The notes under the pieces were generated by a model, which searched no databases, was not told the DNA's origin, and worked only from the letters and a program-made list of their open reading frames with translations. The translations under genes and the position numbers were made by a program. A DNA stretch of 18,294 bases from Endomicrobiia bacterium (lineage in GTDB: Bacteria > Elusimicrobiota > Endomicrobiia > Endomicrobiales > Endomicrobiaceae), in the NCBI GenBank assembly GCA_025998295.1, contig BNVT01000018.1:1-18294 (forward strand), given 5' to 3'. Position 1 is the first letter of the stretch. Every line of letters starts with the position of its first letter. Shown one piece after another: positions 1-7,269 of the stretch.

Positions 1-57
1 CTTCTCCTGATTAATTTAAATTTTTAAACTTGCAAGTCTGCAAATCTCTAACATGCA

Positions 58-86
58 TTTATATCAAATTGTATGTGTCTTTTCAA
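58..86 (-). promoter_or_regulatory. Promoter and leader of a gene starting left of the window
   Basis: Read on the minus strand, TTGAAA (81-86) and TATAAA (58-63) are separated by exactly 17 bp, a good sigma-70 promoter. Downstream of it an AGGAG Shine-Dalgarno (complement of 4-8) lies at the very edge, so a leftward gene probably starts just outside the window. The -35, spacer, -10 and leader closely resemble those of dxr at 2332-2410, which supports the call by comparison. The gene it drives cannot be seen. Confidence 0.6.
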
Positions 87-120
87 CTTGTTGTAAAATA
101 CTACAACATATTGGACTTTT
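87..120 (-). repeat. Conserved upstream promoter block, copy A
   Basis: This block sits directly upstream of the -35 box of the leftward promoter. On the minus strand it contains AGTCCAATATGTTG, then 9 bp further on TTTTACAACAAG abutting TTGAAA. Related blocks precede the tRNA-Met promoter (2136-2169) and the dxr promoter (2293-2331). From the end of AGTCCAAT to the -35 the distance is 23, 23 and 25 bp in the three copies. Its role (UP element, operator or duplicated promoter) is not known. Confidence 0.6.
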
Positions 121-263
121 ATAAAAAAGACATGCTAACAACGGCTTTGCCTCTTTAGTTTTAGAAAAACAGCACATCATTGCCAAACTTACTCAAAGCA
201 GCAGATTTACAAACAGTTTATCGTCATCAAAACGTACAAAAGCACCTTGACAATCTGCGTTGT

Positions 264-695
264 TTATATTAACGATACAATCTTTCTTAAAGCAAAAAGA
301 TACCCGACAATGCCTAATCCTGTTATTTGCCCCACAGCGATCGCTGCAATGTAGGATTTGTGTCTGAACTCTTCTCTTGCGTATATATTCGAAATATGAA
401 CTTCTATGATCGGTACGGAAATTGCAACAAAAGCGTCTCTTATAGCCACAGATGTATGAGTGAAAGCCGCAGGGTTAATAATTATCCCCACGATATCATT
501 TAAACTGTTTTGAATTTTGTCTACAATAACGCCCTCATGATTTGATTGAAAAAAATCAATTTCAACCTTCAGTTCTTTTGCAAGAGAGCTTAATTCATTT
601 TCAATCCCTTTAAGAGTAATATTTCCGTAAATTTCTGGTTCTCTTACGCCAAGCATATTTATATTAGGACCATTTATAACAAGTACTTTCTTCAT
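264..695 (-). CDS. aroQ: Type II 3-dehydroquinate dehydratase
   Basis: This enzyme removes water from 3-dehydroquinate to give 3-dehydroshikimate, the third step of the shikimate pathway, in the cytoplasm. The 143-residue product has the usual length of the dodecameric type II enzymes. The N-terminal NGPNINMLGVREPEIYG segment (8-24) carries the catalytic Arg18 and Tyr23. Asn74 and His80 lie in INPAAFTHTS, and EVHISNIYAREEFRHKS (98-114) supplies Glu98, His100 and Arg111, so every residue expected for catalysis is present. Its start codon overlaps the aroB stop as ATGA, so the two are probably translated together. They catalyse consecutive steps, AroB making the substrate of AroQ. The gene looks intact. 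The 263 bp beyond its stop hold no gene. Confidence 0.96.
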   Translation of the reverse strand: MKKVLVINGPNINMLGVREPEIYGNITLKGIENELSSLAKELKVEIDFFQSNHEGVIVDKIQNSLNDIVGIIINPAAFTHTSVAIRDAFVAISVPIIEVHISNIYAREEFRHKSYIAAIAVGQITGLGIVGYLFALRKIVSLI

Positions 696-1798
696 TTATT
701 TTCCCCTGTAAATTTTTTTAAAACATTTAAAACTATACTGTCTTCTACATAACTGTTTATTGTTTTTCCTATATCTTTTATAAGGACAAACTTAATATTT
801 CCGTTAACAGATTTTTTATCTTTTTTCATAAGCGATAAAAATTGTGCTGTATTAACGGCTACGTTTAAATTAAAGCCTGCTTCAAGCAAAATATCTTCTA
901 CCTCTTTGTAAGTGTCAGGCTTACATATTTTGAGCTCCAAAGAAAGATCTGCCGCAAAAAGCATTCCTATCGCGACAGCTTCTCCGTGTAAAAATTTCTT
1001 ATAGTTTGTAGCCGTTTCAAGCGCATGAGCGAAAGTGTGTCCAAAATTTAAAATGGCTCTTAACCCGGTTATTTCTTTCTCATCTTTTTCGACAACTTTA
1101 GCTTTGTATGAACAGCTTTGGTATATAATGTAATCAAAATTGTCTGATGATATAACGTCTTTTTTAAACATATCAAGTAGATACGCATAGAACTCTTTGT
1201 CAAAAATAAAAGCATACTTTATAACTTCGGAAAGACCATTTTTTACATGTCTTACGGGTAGCGTGCTTAAAAAACAAGAATTAATCCATACAAGTTTAGG
1301 TTGATAAAACGCACCGGCAATATTTTTACCACTGTTTGTATTTATCGCAGTTTTGCCACCAACAGAAGAATCTGTCATTGCAAGTATTGTCGTAGGTATC
1401 TGTACAAAATCTATGCCACGCATATATGTAGCCGCAAAAAATCCTGCAATATCTCCGACAACTCCACCGCCTAAAGCTATAACACAACTTTTTCTGTCTA
1501 TTCCAGCTTCAAGAGCTTTATTGTACAATAAAGAAAGATTTTTTATACTTTTTCCTGACTCTCCAGCACTTATAACTGCCGTTTTAACATTAAAACCTTT
1601 TTGTTTTTTCAATAAATCTGCAAGATACTCCAAGTGCAACTTTTCTACATTTTTATCTGTAATAACAAAAAACGTATTTGTTTTTACTGCCTTTTTAAAA
1701 GCTGTCAAAAACTCATTTTCGTGTTGAGAAATTACAATGGTATACTTATTTGCTTTTAAATTTACAGTTATTAATTTTTTCATGATTTTATGGTGCAT
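692..1798 (-). CDS. aroB: 3-dehydroquinate synthase
   Basis: This enzyme converts DAHP to 3-dehydroquinate, using NAD+ and a divalent metal, in the second step of the shikimate pathway. The 368-residue length fits the family. The NAD-binding segment reads GGGVVGDIAGFFAATYMRG (110-128), followed by QIPTTILAMTDSSVGGKTA. The zinc ligands appear as Glu191 in LSEVIKYA, His254 in NFGHTFAHALE and His271 in LHGEAVAIGM. The start is uncertain: Met1 at 1798 has only a close GGAAA before it, while Met6 at 1783 begins a more typical family N-terminus (MKKLITVNL) but has no clear Shine-Dalgarno. The gene lies between tRNA-Met and aroQ on the same strand and overlaps aroQ by 4 bp. I could not identify a convincing promoter directly upstream. 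Confidence 0.96.
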   Translation of the reverse strand: MHHKIMKKLITVNLKANKYTIVISQHENEFLTAFKKAVKTNTFFVITDKNVEKLHLEYLADLLKKQKGFNVKTAVISAGESGKSIKNLSLLYNKALEAGIDRKSCVIALGGGVVGDIAGFFAATYMRGIDFVQIPTTILAMTDSSVGGKTAINTNSGKNIAGAFYQPKLVWINSCFLSTLPVRHVKNGLSEVIKYAFIFDKEFYAYLLDMFKKDVISSDNFDYIIYQSCSYKAKVVEKDEKEITGLRAILNFGHTFAHALETATNYKKFLHGEAVAIGMLFAADLSLELKICKPDTYKEVEDILLEAGFNLNVAVNTAQFLSLMKKDKKSVNGNIKFVLIKDIGKTINSYVEDSIVLNVLKKFTGENK

Positions 1799-1930
1799 TT
1801 TCCAAATTTTTTGTGAATATTACTGGTTTTCTTGTATTTCTAAGTTTACAATTATCATTCCTTATCTTTTTAAGTCTACCAAGCGACAAAATTAAGAATT
1901 TTAAGAACAGCATAAATAAACACAAATACT

Positions 1931-1969
1931 CAAAAAAACAAAAGCGTATTAGCACCGACTTTGCTTTAT
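1931..1969 (-). terminator. Possible intrinsic terminator after tRNA-Met
   Basis: On the minus strand AAAGC and GCTTT can form a 5-bp stem around a 17-nt loop, followed by TTTTGTTTTTTT. It lies 45 bp beyond the tRNA 3' end and about 130 bp before aroB. The stem is weak, so this may be chance in AT-rich DNA. Confidence 0.35.
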
Positions 1970-2013
1970 AAGAGTTTTTAGAAAGACCATAATATAAGTT
2001 TAGTTGACTATGA

Positions 2014-2085
2014 TAGCGGCGGTAGGAATTGAACCTACGACCAAAGGCTTATGAATCCTCTGCTCTACCCCTGAGCTACGCCGCC
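2014..2085 (-). tRNA. tRNA-Met (anticodon CAU), probably elongator
   Basis: On the minus strand a full cloverleaf can be drawn. It has acceptor GGCGGCG pairing with CGCCGCU, a D arm GCUC/GAGC, the anticodon loop UUCAUAA, a T stem GUAGG/CCUAC with loop UUCAAUU, and discriminator A. The first acceptor pair is G1-U72 rather than the C1-A72 mismatch of initiator tRNA, so an elongator is likelier. The anticodon stem has an A31-G39 mismatch and a G27-U43 wobble. No 3' CCA is encoded. A CAU anticodon could also belong to the lysidine-modified tRNA-Ile2, but the GGCGGCG acceptor with GUAGCUCAG matches elongator tRNA-Met better. Confidence 0.9.
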
Positions 2086-2106
2086 AATATTTTTAAACAC
2101 GCGTTT

Positions 2107-2135
2107 ATACTATATCTTTTGCCTACAGAAGTCAA
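2107..2135 (-). promoter_or_regulatory. Promoter of tRNA-Met
   Basis: On the minus strand TTGACT (2130-2135) and TAGTAT (2107-2112) are 17 bp apart. The -10 ends about 21 bp before the tRNA 5' end, leaving room for a short 5' leader removed by RNase P. The conserved block at 2136-2169 abuts the -35. Confidence 0.6.
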
Positions 2136-2169
2136 TTTCTTGTAGAATCTTGCAACATATTGGACTTTT
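2136..2169 (-). repeat. Conserved upstream promoter block, copy B
   Basis: On the minus strand this reads AAAAGTCCAATATGTTG followed by CAAGATTCTACAAGAAA, ending at the tRNA-Met -35 box. It matches copy A (87-120) at most positions, including an unbroken AAAAGTCCAATATGTTG. Similarity continues a little further upstream (TGTCTTT-like in both). Confidence 0.6.
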
Positions 2170-2292
2170 GTCAAACAAAGACAAACGGATTAAAACAAGG
2201 AGGGGCTTTTAATAAACAGCATATTTTATATATAAAACACCCTTTTTATTGTTTTTGCCATATCTTTGCTACAAATTTCGATTCTAAACGAC

Positions 2293-2331
2293 AAAAGCAG
2301 TCCAATGAGTGTTTTTAGATTTTACAACAAG
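2293..2331 (+). repeat. Conserved upstream promoter block, copy C
   Basis: On the plus strand this holds AGTCCAAT, a more divergent middle, then ATTTTACAACAAG abutting the dxr -35 box. Its right part is identical to copy A over ATTTTACAACAAGTTGAAAAG, counting the -35. It faces away from copy B, 124 bp to the left. Confidence 0.55.
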
Positions 2332-2360
2332 TTGAAAAGGCGCACACAATTTAGTATAAG
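2332..2360 (+). promoter_or_regulatory. Promoter of dxr-rseP
   Basis: TTGAAA (2332-2337) and TATAAG (2355-2360) are 17 bp apart, 57 bp before the dxr ATG. The box sequences, the spacer and much of the leader match the promoter at 58-86 on the opposite strand. The leader has only a weak purine run (AAAGAAGAAAG) as a ribosome binding site. Confidence 0.6.
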
Positions 2361-2417
2361 TGTTATGTCGCAAATTCGCAAGTTTAATGGTTCAAATTAA
2401 AACTAAAAGAAGAAAGC

Positions 2418-3578
2418 ATGAAAAAAATAACAATTTTAGGTTCATCAGGTTCGATAGGCACGCAAATTCTTGATATAGTTTCTAAAATTAAGGGGTATGT
2501 TTGTGTTGAGGGTCTTGCTGTCGGCTCCAATATAAAACTTTTAAAATCTCAAATCAAAAAATTTAAACCTAAAGCAGTATCGGTTAATAGCGCTTTCGAC
2601 GCTAAAAACTTAAAAAAATGGAGCAAAACAAATAACATAAAGATTGCTGTTTACAACGGCCCCAAAGGGCTTGAAAAACTTGCCGTAATGCCAAGCACTG
2701 ATATGATGTTTGCGTCAATTGTAGGATCTGCTGGGTTGCAATCCGTAGTTGCGGCAGTAAAAGCAAAAAAAGACGTAGCTGTTGCAAACAAAGAATCTCT
2801 TATTATGGCAGGAAAGTATATAATGAATCTGGCTACTGAAAACGGCGTCTCTATTCTTCCGGTTGATAGTGAACATTCAGCCATATTTCAATGTTGTGAC
2901 GGAGAAAAAAAATCACAAATAAAAAGGATATTGCTCACGGCTTCAGGTGGACCTTTTTACAGATACGACAAAGATTTTTCTAAAATAACCATTGAGCAGG
3001 CTTTGGATCATCCTACATGGAAAATGGGTAAAAAAATAACAATAGACAGCGCTACGCTTATGAATAAGGGGCTTGAAGCTATTGAAGCTTCAGTTCTTTT
3101 CGGCGTATCCATTGAGAAAGTTGAGATTGTTATACATCCTCAGTCTATAGTGCACTCAATGATAGAGTATATCGACGGTTCGGTTATAGCACAACTTTCA
3201 AGTCATGATATGCATCTTCCTATACAGTACGCACTAACTTACCCTGAAAGATTACCGTCTAATATTAAACCGTTAAATCTTTTTGAAGTAGGAAAATTAG
3301 AATTTTATAAACCTGACTTTAATAAATTTCCATGTTTAAATCTTGCATATTATTCGGCAAAAAAAGGATACACAGTACCTGCCGTGATGAGCGTTGCAGA
3401 TGAGGTGGCTGTTGCCGCTTTTTTAAATAAAAAAATAAAATTTACCGATATTGCTAAAATTGTTGAAAAAACAATTAAGTCGCATAAAATTTCAAAAAAT
3501 ATATCGTTGGATACTCTTTTTGAGGCTGATTTGTGGGCAAGGCAGTATGCGGAAAAAATAATTAAAAAGGAAATATAG
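2418..3578 (+). CDS. dxr: 1-deoxy-D-xylulose 5-phosphate reductoisomerase
   Basis: This enzyme rearranges and reduces DXP to 2-C-methyl-D-erythritol 4-phosphate with NADPH, the first committed step of the MEP isoprenoid pathway. The 386 residues are the normal length. GSSGSIG (8-14) is the NADPH-binding loop. Asp150, Ser151 and Glu152 in PVDSEHSAIFQ are the metal-binding residues, joined by Glu220 and Glu223 in MNKGLEAIEA. The TASGGPF motif and the NxxHPT-like DHPTWKMG segment are also present. The gene begins a transcription unit with rseP, whose ATG follows the dxr stop codon directly. ispG, a later enzyme of the same pathway, lies downstream after a gap. Nothing suggests decay. Confidence 0.97.
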   Translation: MKKITILGSSGSIGTQILDIVSKIKGYVCVEGLAVGSNIKLLKSQIKKFKPKAVSVNSAFDAKNLKKWSKTNNIKIAVYNGPKGLEKLAVMPSTDMMFASIVGSAGLQSVVAAVKAKKDVAVANKESLIMAGKYIMNLATENGVSILPVDSEHSAIFQCCDGEKKSQIKRILLTASGGPFYRYDKDFSKITIEQALDHPTWKMGKKITIDSATLMNKGLEAIEASVLFGVSIEKVEIVIHPQSIVHSMIEYIDGSVIAQLSSHDMHLPIQYALTYPERLPSNIKPLNLFEVGKLEFYKPDFNKFPCLNLAYYSAKKGYTVPAVMSVADEVAVAAFLNKKIKFTDIAKIVEKTIKSHKISKNISLDTLFEADLWARQYAEKIIKKEI

Positions 3579-4625
3579 ATGACTATACTTATTCAGATAC
3601 TTGGTATTGCAGTTGGGTTTGGGTTTTTAATTTTTATACACGAATTAGGGCATTTTCTTGTTGCAAAAATTTGCAAAGTTAAAATACTAACTTTTGCTTT
3701 TGGTTTCGGACCAGATATTATAAAACATACTTACAAGGGCACAAAATACTGTATAAAAGCAATTCCGTTTGGTGGATTTGTTTCGATGGCAGGGGACGAT
3801 ACAGATAAGGCTACCGGTGCAGACGGAGAATATTTATCGTTAAAGTGGTATAAAAAAGCATGGATAGCTTTGGCGGGTCCGCTTTCAAATTATATTCTTG
3901 CTGCTTTTATTTTAGCTTTTGTTTTTAATATATGGGGTTCCATAAGAAGCTCTTCAGTAGGGTCTGTTGTAGAAAATTCTCCTGCCAAGCAAGCTGGCAT
4001 TATGCCAGGAGATAAAATAAAATCTATAGACGGTATTGAAATAGACACATGGGATGAATTAACTTCAAATTTAAAAGATAAAACCGGTAAACAGACAGTT
4101 CTTGTAGTGGAAAGAGGAACGCATTCTTTTGATTTGAATATGACTGTTACAAAAAATCCTGTAACAAATTTTAGTGTTATAGGAATAGAACCCTCAAAGG
4201 TAAAAGTAAAATTAGGATTTGTTAAATCTATACTTCGTGGAGTGAAAGATCCAATAAGAATGACTGTTGAGAACGTTGAGCATCTTGCAAATGCAATTGT
4301 TTCATTTAAAAAACCTGCTATTTCAGGGCCTATAGGCATTATGCGGGCTATGGCAGATGCCACAAAGGCCGGAATGTACAATTATTTAAGTCTTCTTGCA
4401 TTTATATCAGTTGCTTTAGGGTTATTTAATCTACTCCCTATTCCCATGGTTGACGGCGGGATGATATTATTGTTTTTTATTGAAGGCATAATCAGAAAGC
4501 GTATAAGCGCTAAAGTGGTTCAAGTTTATAATACGATAGGGCTAGTGTTTATAGGCGGTATTTTTATTTTTGCAACATACAGCGATCTTTTACATTTAGG
4601 CATAGGCAAATTGTTTGGAAAGTAA
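3579..4625 (+). CDS. rseP: RseP-type site-2 membrane metalloprotease
   Basis: This is an M50-family zinc protease of the inner membrane that cuts substrates within the membrane, such as anti-sigma factors or signal-peptide remnants. HELGH at 21-25 lies inside the first membrane segment and supplies two zinc ligands and the catalytic Glu22. The third ligand is Asp292 in NLLPIPMVDGG. A hydrophobic segment near 90-110 precedes a single PDZ domain at about 115-200 (NSPAKQAGIMPGDKI), and two more membrane helices follow. The 348 residues with one PDZ fit the shorter bacterial form; E. coli RseP is longer and has two PDZ domains. The ATG directly follows the dxr stop, with AAGGA inside the end of dxr as ribosome binding site. 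No RseA or sigma-E gene is nearby, so the substrate is unknown. Confidence 0.93.
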   Translation: MTILIQILGIAVGFGFLIFIHELGHFLVAKICKVKILTFAFGFGPDIIKHTYKGTKYCIKAIPFGGFVSMAGDDTDKATGADGEYLSLKWYKKAWIALAGPLSNYILAAFILAFVFNIWGSIRSSSVGSVVENSPAKQAGIMPGDKIKSIDGIEIDTWDELTSNLKDKTGKQTVLVVERGTHSFDLNMTVTKNPVTNFSVIGIEPSKVKVKLGFVKSILRGVKDPIRMTVENVEHLANAIVSFKKPAISGPIGIMRAMADATKAGMYNYLSLLAFISVALGLFNLLPIPMVDGGMILLFFIEGIIRKRISAKVVQVYNTIGLVFIGGIFIFATYSDLLHLGIGKLFGK

Positions 4626-4991
4626 TTAAAAAGTGCGCTTGTTGCCTATTATCTCTGGATGGAGGCAGTTTGCCTATATAATACAACTAACTTAAGTATT
4701 GTAAGCTTTGCGATATTTTAAATTTTTGGGTAAAATTTCGGTTGTTTTGTAAGAGACAGTAATTTAAAATATTTGCTATAGCAAAACAGATAAAATTTAC
4801 TAAAGAGGACGTTTTAACCCGCAAAGAGCTTGCTTTGAAGAATAGCACGGCTGGTGCTTGGCTTTCTGGTAACTAACTAGGAATGCGCTGACACTTCACT
4901 AGCCTTCTGGCGTTTGCATCTATTTTTAGCGAGCGCGAGTTGTCAATGCAGAAGCATGGTTGACTGTACGTAATAATACGAAATAATTGAT
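4626..4991 (+). other. Gene-free gap between rseP and ispG
   Basis: This 366 bp stretch has no credible reading frame. Its right half looks less AT-rich than the genes around it. It contains the short palindrome TTTGCTATAGCAAA, a hairpin AGCAC/GTGCT (4843-4857) and the hairpin repeat described separately. A weak promoter candidate is TTGTTT (4742-4747) 17 bp before TAAAAT (4765-4770). Confidence 0.5.
4879..4970 (+). repeat. Hairpin-bearing intergenic repeat, copy 1
   Basis: This copy resembles 8754-8838 upstream of xth. Both start with CTAGGAATGC and both contain TTGCATCTATTTTT. The arms CTGGCGTTTG (4907-4916) and CGAGCGCGAG (4930-4939) can pair at 9 of 10 positions, counting G-U, around a 13-nt loop that begins CATCTATTTTT. 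It ends about 20 bp before ispG. Whether it acts as RNA or is just a decayed mobile repeat is unknown. Confidence 0.5.
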
Positions 4992-6089
4992 ATGTATATG
5001 GAATTTTACAAAAGAGCACACACAAAAAAAGTAAATATCGGCGGCGTTACAATAGGCGGAGGTTCCCCTGTTGCGATACAGTCTATGACAAATACAAATT
5101 CAAGAGACTGGAAGGCTACTGTAAAACAAATTAAACAGCTTGAAGAAGCGGGTTGTGAAATTATACGTGTTTCTCTTCCTGATATAGAATCTGCTTACAA
5201 TGTGAGTAAAATAAAAAAGCATATAAAAATCCCTTTAGTGGCAGATATTCACTTTGATTACAGAATAGCTCTTGAAGCATTAAAACAAGGCATAGATAAA
5301 TTAAGAATTAATCCGGGCAATATTGGCTCAAAAGATAAAGTCGAGATTTTGGTAAAGGAAGCCAAAAAAGCTCATATCCCTATAAGAATTGGAGTTAATG
5401 CTGGTTCTTTAAAAGAAGCGCATAACTGTTCGGATAATTTATCACAAGCAATGGCTTTAGCAAATGCAGCAATGGAACATGTTAAAATTTTAGAAAAACA
5501 TAAGTTTGAAGATGTAGTTGTTTCTATAAAAACTTCAAATATAGATACAACAACGCGGGCATATAAGATTTTTGCTTCAAAAAGAAATTATTCTCTACAT
5601 CTGGGCATAACAGAAGCTGGTTCAATGTTTAACGGAACAATAAAATCAGCAGCAGGGCTTGGAATAATGTTATATGATGGTATCGGCGATACATTGAGAG
5701 TTTCTCTTACTGCAGATCCTGTCGAAGAGGTCAAAATGGCTTATTCTCTTTTACAGTCCATGGAATTACGCAGTTGTGGAGTAGAAATAGTATCTTGTCC
5801 TACTTGTTCAAGATGTCAGGTTGATTTAATAAAAATAGTTTCAGAAGTAGAAAAAAAAACTTCCGTAATGAAAAATTTAAAGAAACTTTCCAAACCCATA
5901 AAAATAGCCATAATGGGCTGCGTAGTAAACGGCCCCGGAGAAGCTAAAGATGCGGATTTTGGAATAGCTGGTGGAAAAGATATTGGGATACTATTTAAAA
6001 ATGGCGAGATCATAGGAAAAGTCAAGCCTAGCAAATGGGTTCAAAAGATTATTTCTATGATAAAAAGCTATCAGGATTTACAGGGGTAG
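4992..6089 (+). CDS. ispG: 4-hydroxy-3-methylbut-2-enyl diphosphate synthase
   Basis: This iron-sulfur enzyme converts methylerythritol cyclodiphosphate to HMBPP, the next-to-last step of the MEP pathway. The 365 residues match the compact bacterial form: a TIM barrel (GGVTIGGGSPVAIQSMTNT near the N-terminus, VADIHFDYRIA, KLRINPGNIG) and a C-terminal 4Fe-4S domain. Cys269 and Cys272 in SCPTC, Cys310 in GCVVNGPGE and Glu317 are the expected cluster ligands. Met1 (4992) and Met3 (4998) are both possible starts and neither has a clear Shine-Dalgarno. The hairpin repeat ends just upstream. greA follows 3 bp after the stop, so the two are probably co-transcribed. With dxr, this places two MEP enzymes in the window. 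Confidence 0.96.
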   Translation: MYMEFYKRAHTKKVNIGGVTIGGGSPVAIQSMTNTNSRDWKATVKQIKQLEEAGCEIIRVSLPDIESAYNVSKIKKHIKIPLVADIHFDYRIALEALKQGIDKLRINPGNIGSKDKVEILVKEAKKAHIPIRIGVNAGSLKEAHNCSDNLSQAMALANAAMEHVKILEKHKFEDVVVSIKTSNIDTTTRAYKIFASKRNYSLHLGITEAGSMFNGTIKSAAGLGIMLYDGIGDTLRVSLTADPVEEVKMAYSLLQSMELRSCGVEIVSCPTCSRCQVDLIKIVSEVEKKTSVMKNLKKLSKPIKIAIMGCVVNGPGEAKDADFGIAGGKDIGILFKNGEIIGKVKPSKWVQKIISMIKSYQDLQG

Positions 6090-6092
6090 AAA

Positions 6093-6557
6093 ATGACCAA
6101 AATCTATTTAACCAGAGATGGCAGGGAGAAACTTATTAAAGAATTGGAAAAACTTCAAAAAAGAAAACCTTTGATTCAAGACGAAATTGCAAGAGCACGT
6201 GAACATGGTGATTTAAGAGAAAATGCAGAGTATCACGCCGCAAGAGAAACTCTAGTTAATATTATAAATAGAATTGCGGAGCTTGATTCAAAAATAGCAC
6301 ACTCAAGAATTATTGAAGAACAAAATATAGATCCAGATAAAATATTCATCGGTATTACTATGACAATACAAGATGAAGACGGCGATGATTACGAATATAC
6401 AATAGTGGATTTGGAAGAAGCAGATCCTGCGGCAAAAAAAATATCCGTACAGTCGCCTCTTGTGCAGGGCTTGTTAGGTCATAAAGCAGGCGAAACGGTA
6501 GAAGTTGAACTTCCCGTGGGTAAAGCAAAATTTAAAATATTAAAAATTTCAAAATAA
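6093..6557 (+). CDS. greA: Transcription elongation factor GreA
   Basis: GreA enters the secondary channel of RNA polymerase and triggers cleavage of backtracked RNA. The 154 residues are about the standard length. The N-terminal half is the coiled-coil hairpin with the acidic tip EHGDLRENAEYHAARE, whose Asp40 and Glu43 correspond to the residues that act at the active site. The C-terminal half is the FKBP-like domain (DDYEYTIVDLEEADP, then SPLVQGLLGHKAGETVEVEL). The ribosome binding site AGGGG overlaps the end of ispG, with only 3 bp between stop and start, so greA is expected to be translated from the ispG transcript. Confidence 0.96.
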   Translation: MTKIYLTRDGREKLIKELEKLQKRKPLIQDEIARAREHGDLRENAEYHAARETLVNIINRIAELDSKIAHSRIIEEQNIDPDKIFIGITMTIQDEDGDDYEYTIVDLEEADPAAKKISVQSPLVQGLLGHKAGETVEVELPVGKAKFKILKISK

Positions 6558-6828
6558 TAGTTACTTGCAGAGTAAACTAAAAAAGAACCGACGAAGCAAT
6601 CCAGCTCTTCTGCTTTACGTTACTTTGCAAGGAAAATGATCTTCGAAGATAAACTTAAATAACAAGGCTATCCAGATTGTCTTTGGCATCCTTTGCAATG
6701 GTACGCAAGTCCAGCTTTACGTTTCACTCGTTGCTGCGAGAAAATTTGTTTACTAAAAATAGACGTAGCATCGGGACAAGCTCAACACATCCATCCCAAT
6801 GATTGGAGCGAAGTAAAAAGGAACATAC
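6558..6828. repeat. Gene-free gap with degenerate intergenic repeats
   Basis: The 271 bp have no gene. Two related segments recur in the same direction: GCAATCCAGCTC...TTTACGTTACTTTGC (from about 6596) and GCAAGTCCAGC...TTTACGTTTCACTCGTTGC (from about 6705). The first begins with GACGAAGCAATCCAG, which resembles an intergenic palindromic repeat found in many unrelated bacteria. ATCTTCGAAGAT (about 6639-6650) is a perfect palindrome. Read on the minus strand, GTCTATTTTTAG near 6754-6765 recalls the loop of the hairpin repeat at 4917-4929. AAAGG at 6817-6821 serves the next gene. Confidence 0.45.
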
Positions 6829-7269
6829 ATGCTTAAAGAATTTTCTTGTGGTGCGGTGATTTACAAAATAGAAAATAGCAATCCTGTGTTTTTACTTGTA
6901 CGTTCAAAGAGAAACGGAAGATGGGGATTTTCGAAAGGACATATCGAAAACGGCGAAAATGAAATAGAAACGGCAAGAAGAGAGATTTTTGAAGAAGTCG
7001 GGATAAAAAAAATTAAATTTCTTGAGAATTTTAGAAAAGAAAGTGTTTATACAATTAAAAGTAATCTAAAAGGCATTCCGGCAGAAAAACGTTCTATATA
7101 TTTTCTTGCTCTTGCGCTTGAAGATCCTTCAGGTTTTGATACAAATGAGATAGCAGAAATAAAGTGGACAGATATAAATCATGCACAAGAATTGTTTTCC
7201 TTCGCTAGCCAGAAAGAAATTATAAATTCAGCATATAAATTAATTACAGGAGAATGGAATTATGAGTAA
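6829..7269 (+). CDS. Nudix hydrolase, diadenosine tetraphosphatase-like
   Basis: This 146-residue protein has a complete Nudix box from Gly37 to Ile59: G-x5-E-x7-R-E-I-F-E-E-V-G-I, with the metal-binding glutamates 52, 55 and 56. Nudix enzymes hydrolyse a nucleoside diphosphate linked to another group. The N-terminus (CGAVIYKIENSNPVFLLVRS) and the WGFSKGHIE segment resemble small asymmetrical Ap4A hydrolases, so dinucleoside polyphosphates are a likely substrate. That is family inference, as the box alone does not set specificity. AAAGG lies 7 bp before the ATG. The end overlaps the next gene by 8 bp, so this starts a three-gene operon with the membrane protein and engB. Confidence 0.88.
   Translation: MLKEFSCGAVIYKIENSNPVFLLVRSKRNGRWGFSKGHIENGENEIETARREIFEEVGIKKIKFLENFRKESVYTIKSNLKGIPAEKRSIYFLALALEDPSGFDTNEIAEIKWTDINHAQELFSFASQKEIINSAYKLITGEWNYE

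Noticed and set aside
1353..1727. Open frame of 124 codons on the plus strand
   Set aside because: It lies wholly opposite aroB, whose catalytic motifs are intact, and its translation matches nothing I recognise.
3890..4381. Long minus-strand open frame inside rseP
   Set aside because: It is a shadow of rseP, which has the HELGH, PDZ and DGG motifs in order.
6558..6600. Hairpin TTACT/AGTAA after greA as a terminator
   Set aside because: The stem is 5 AT-rich pairs and no T-run follows on the plus strand.
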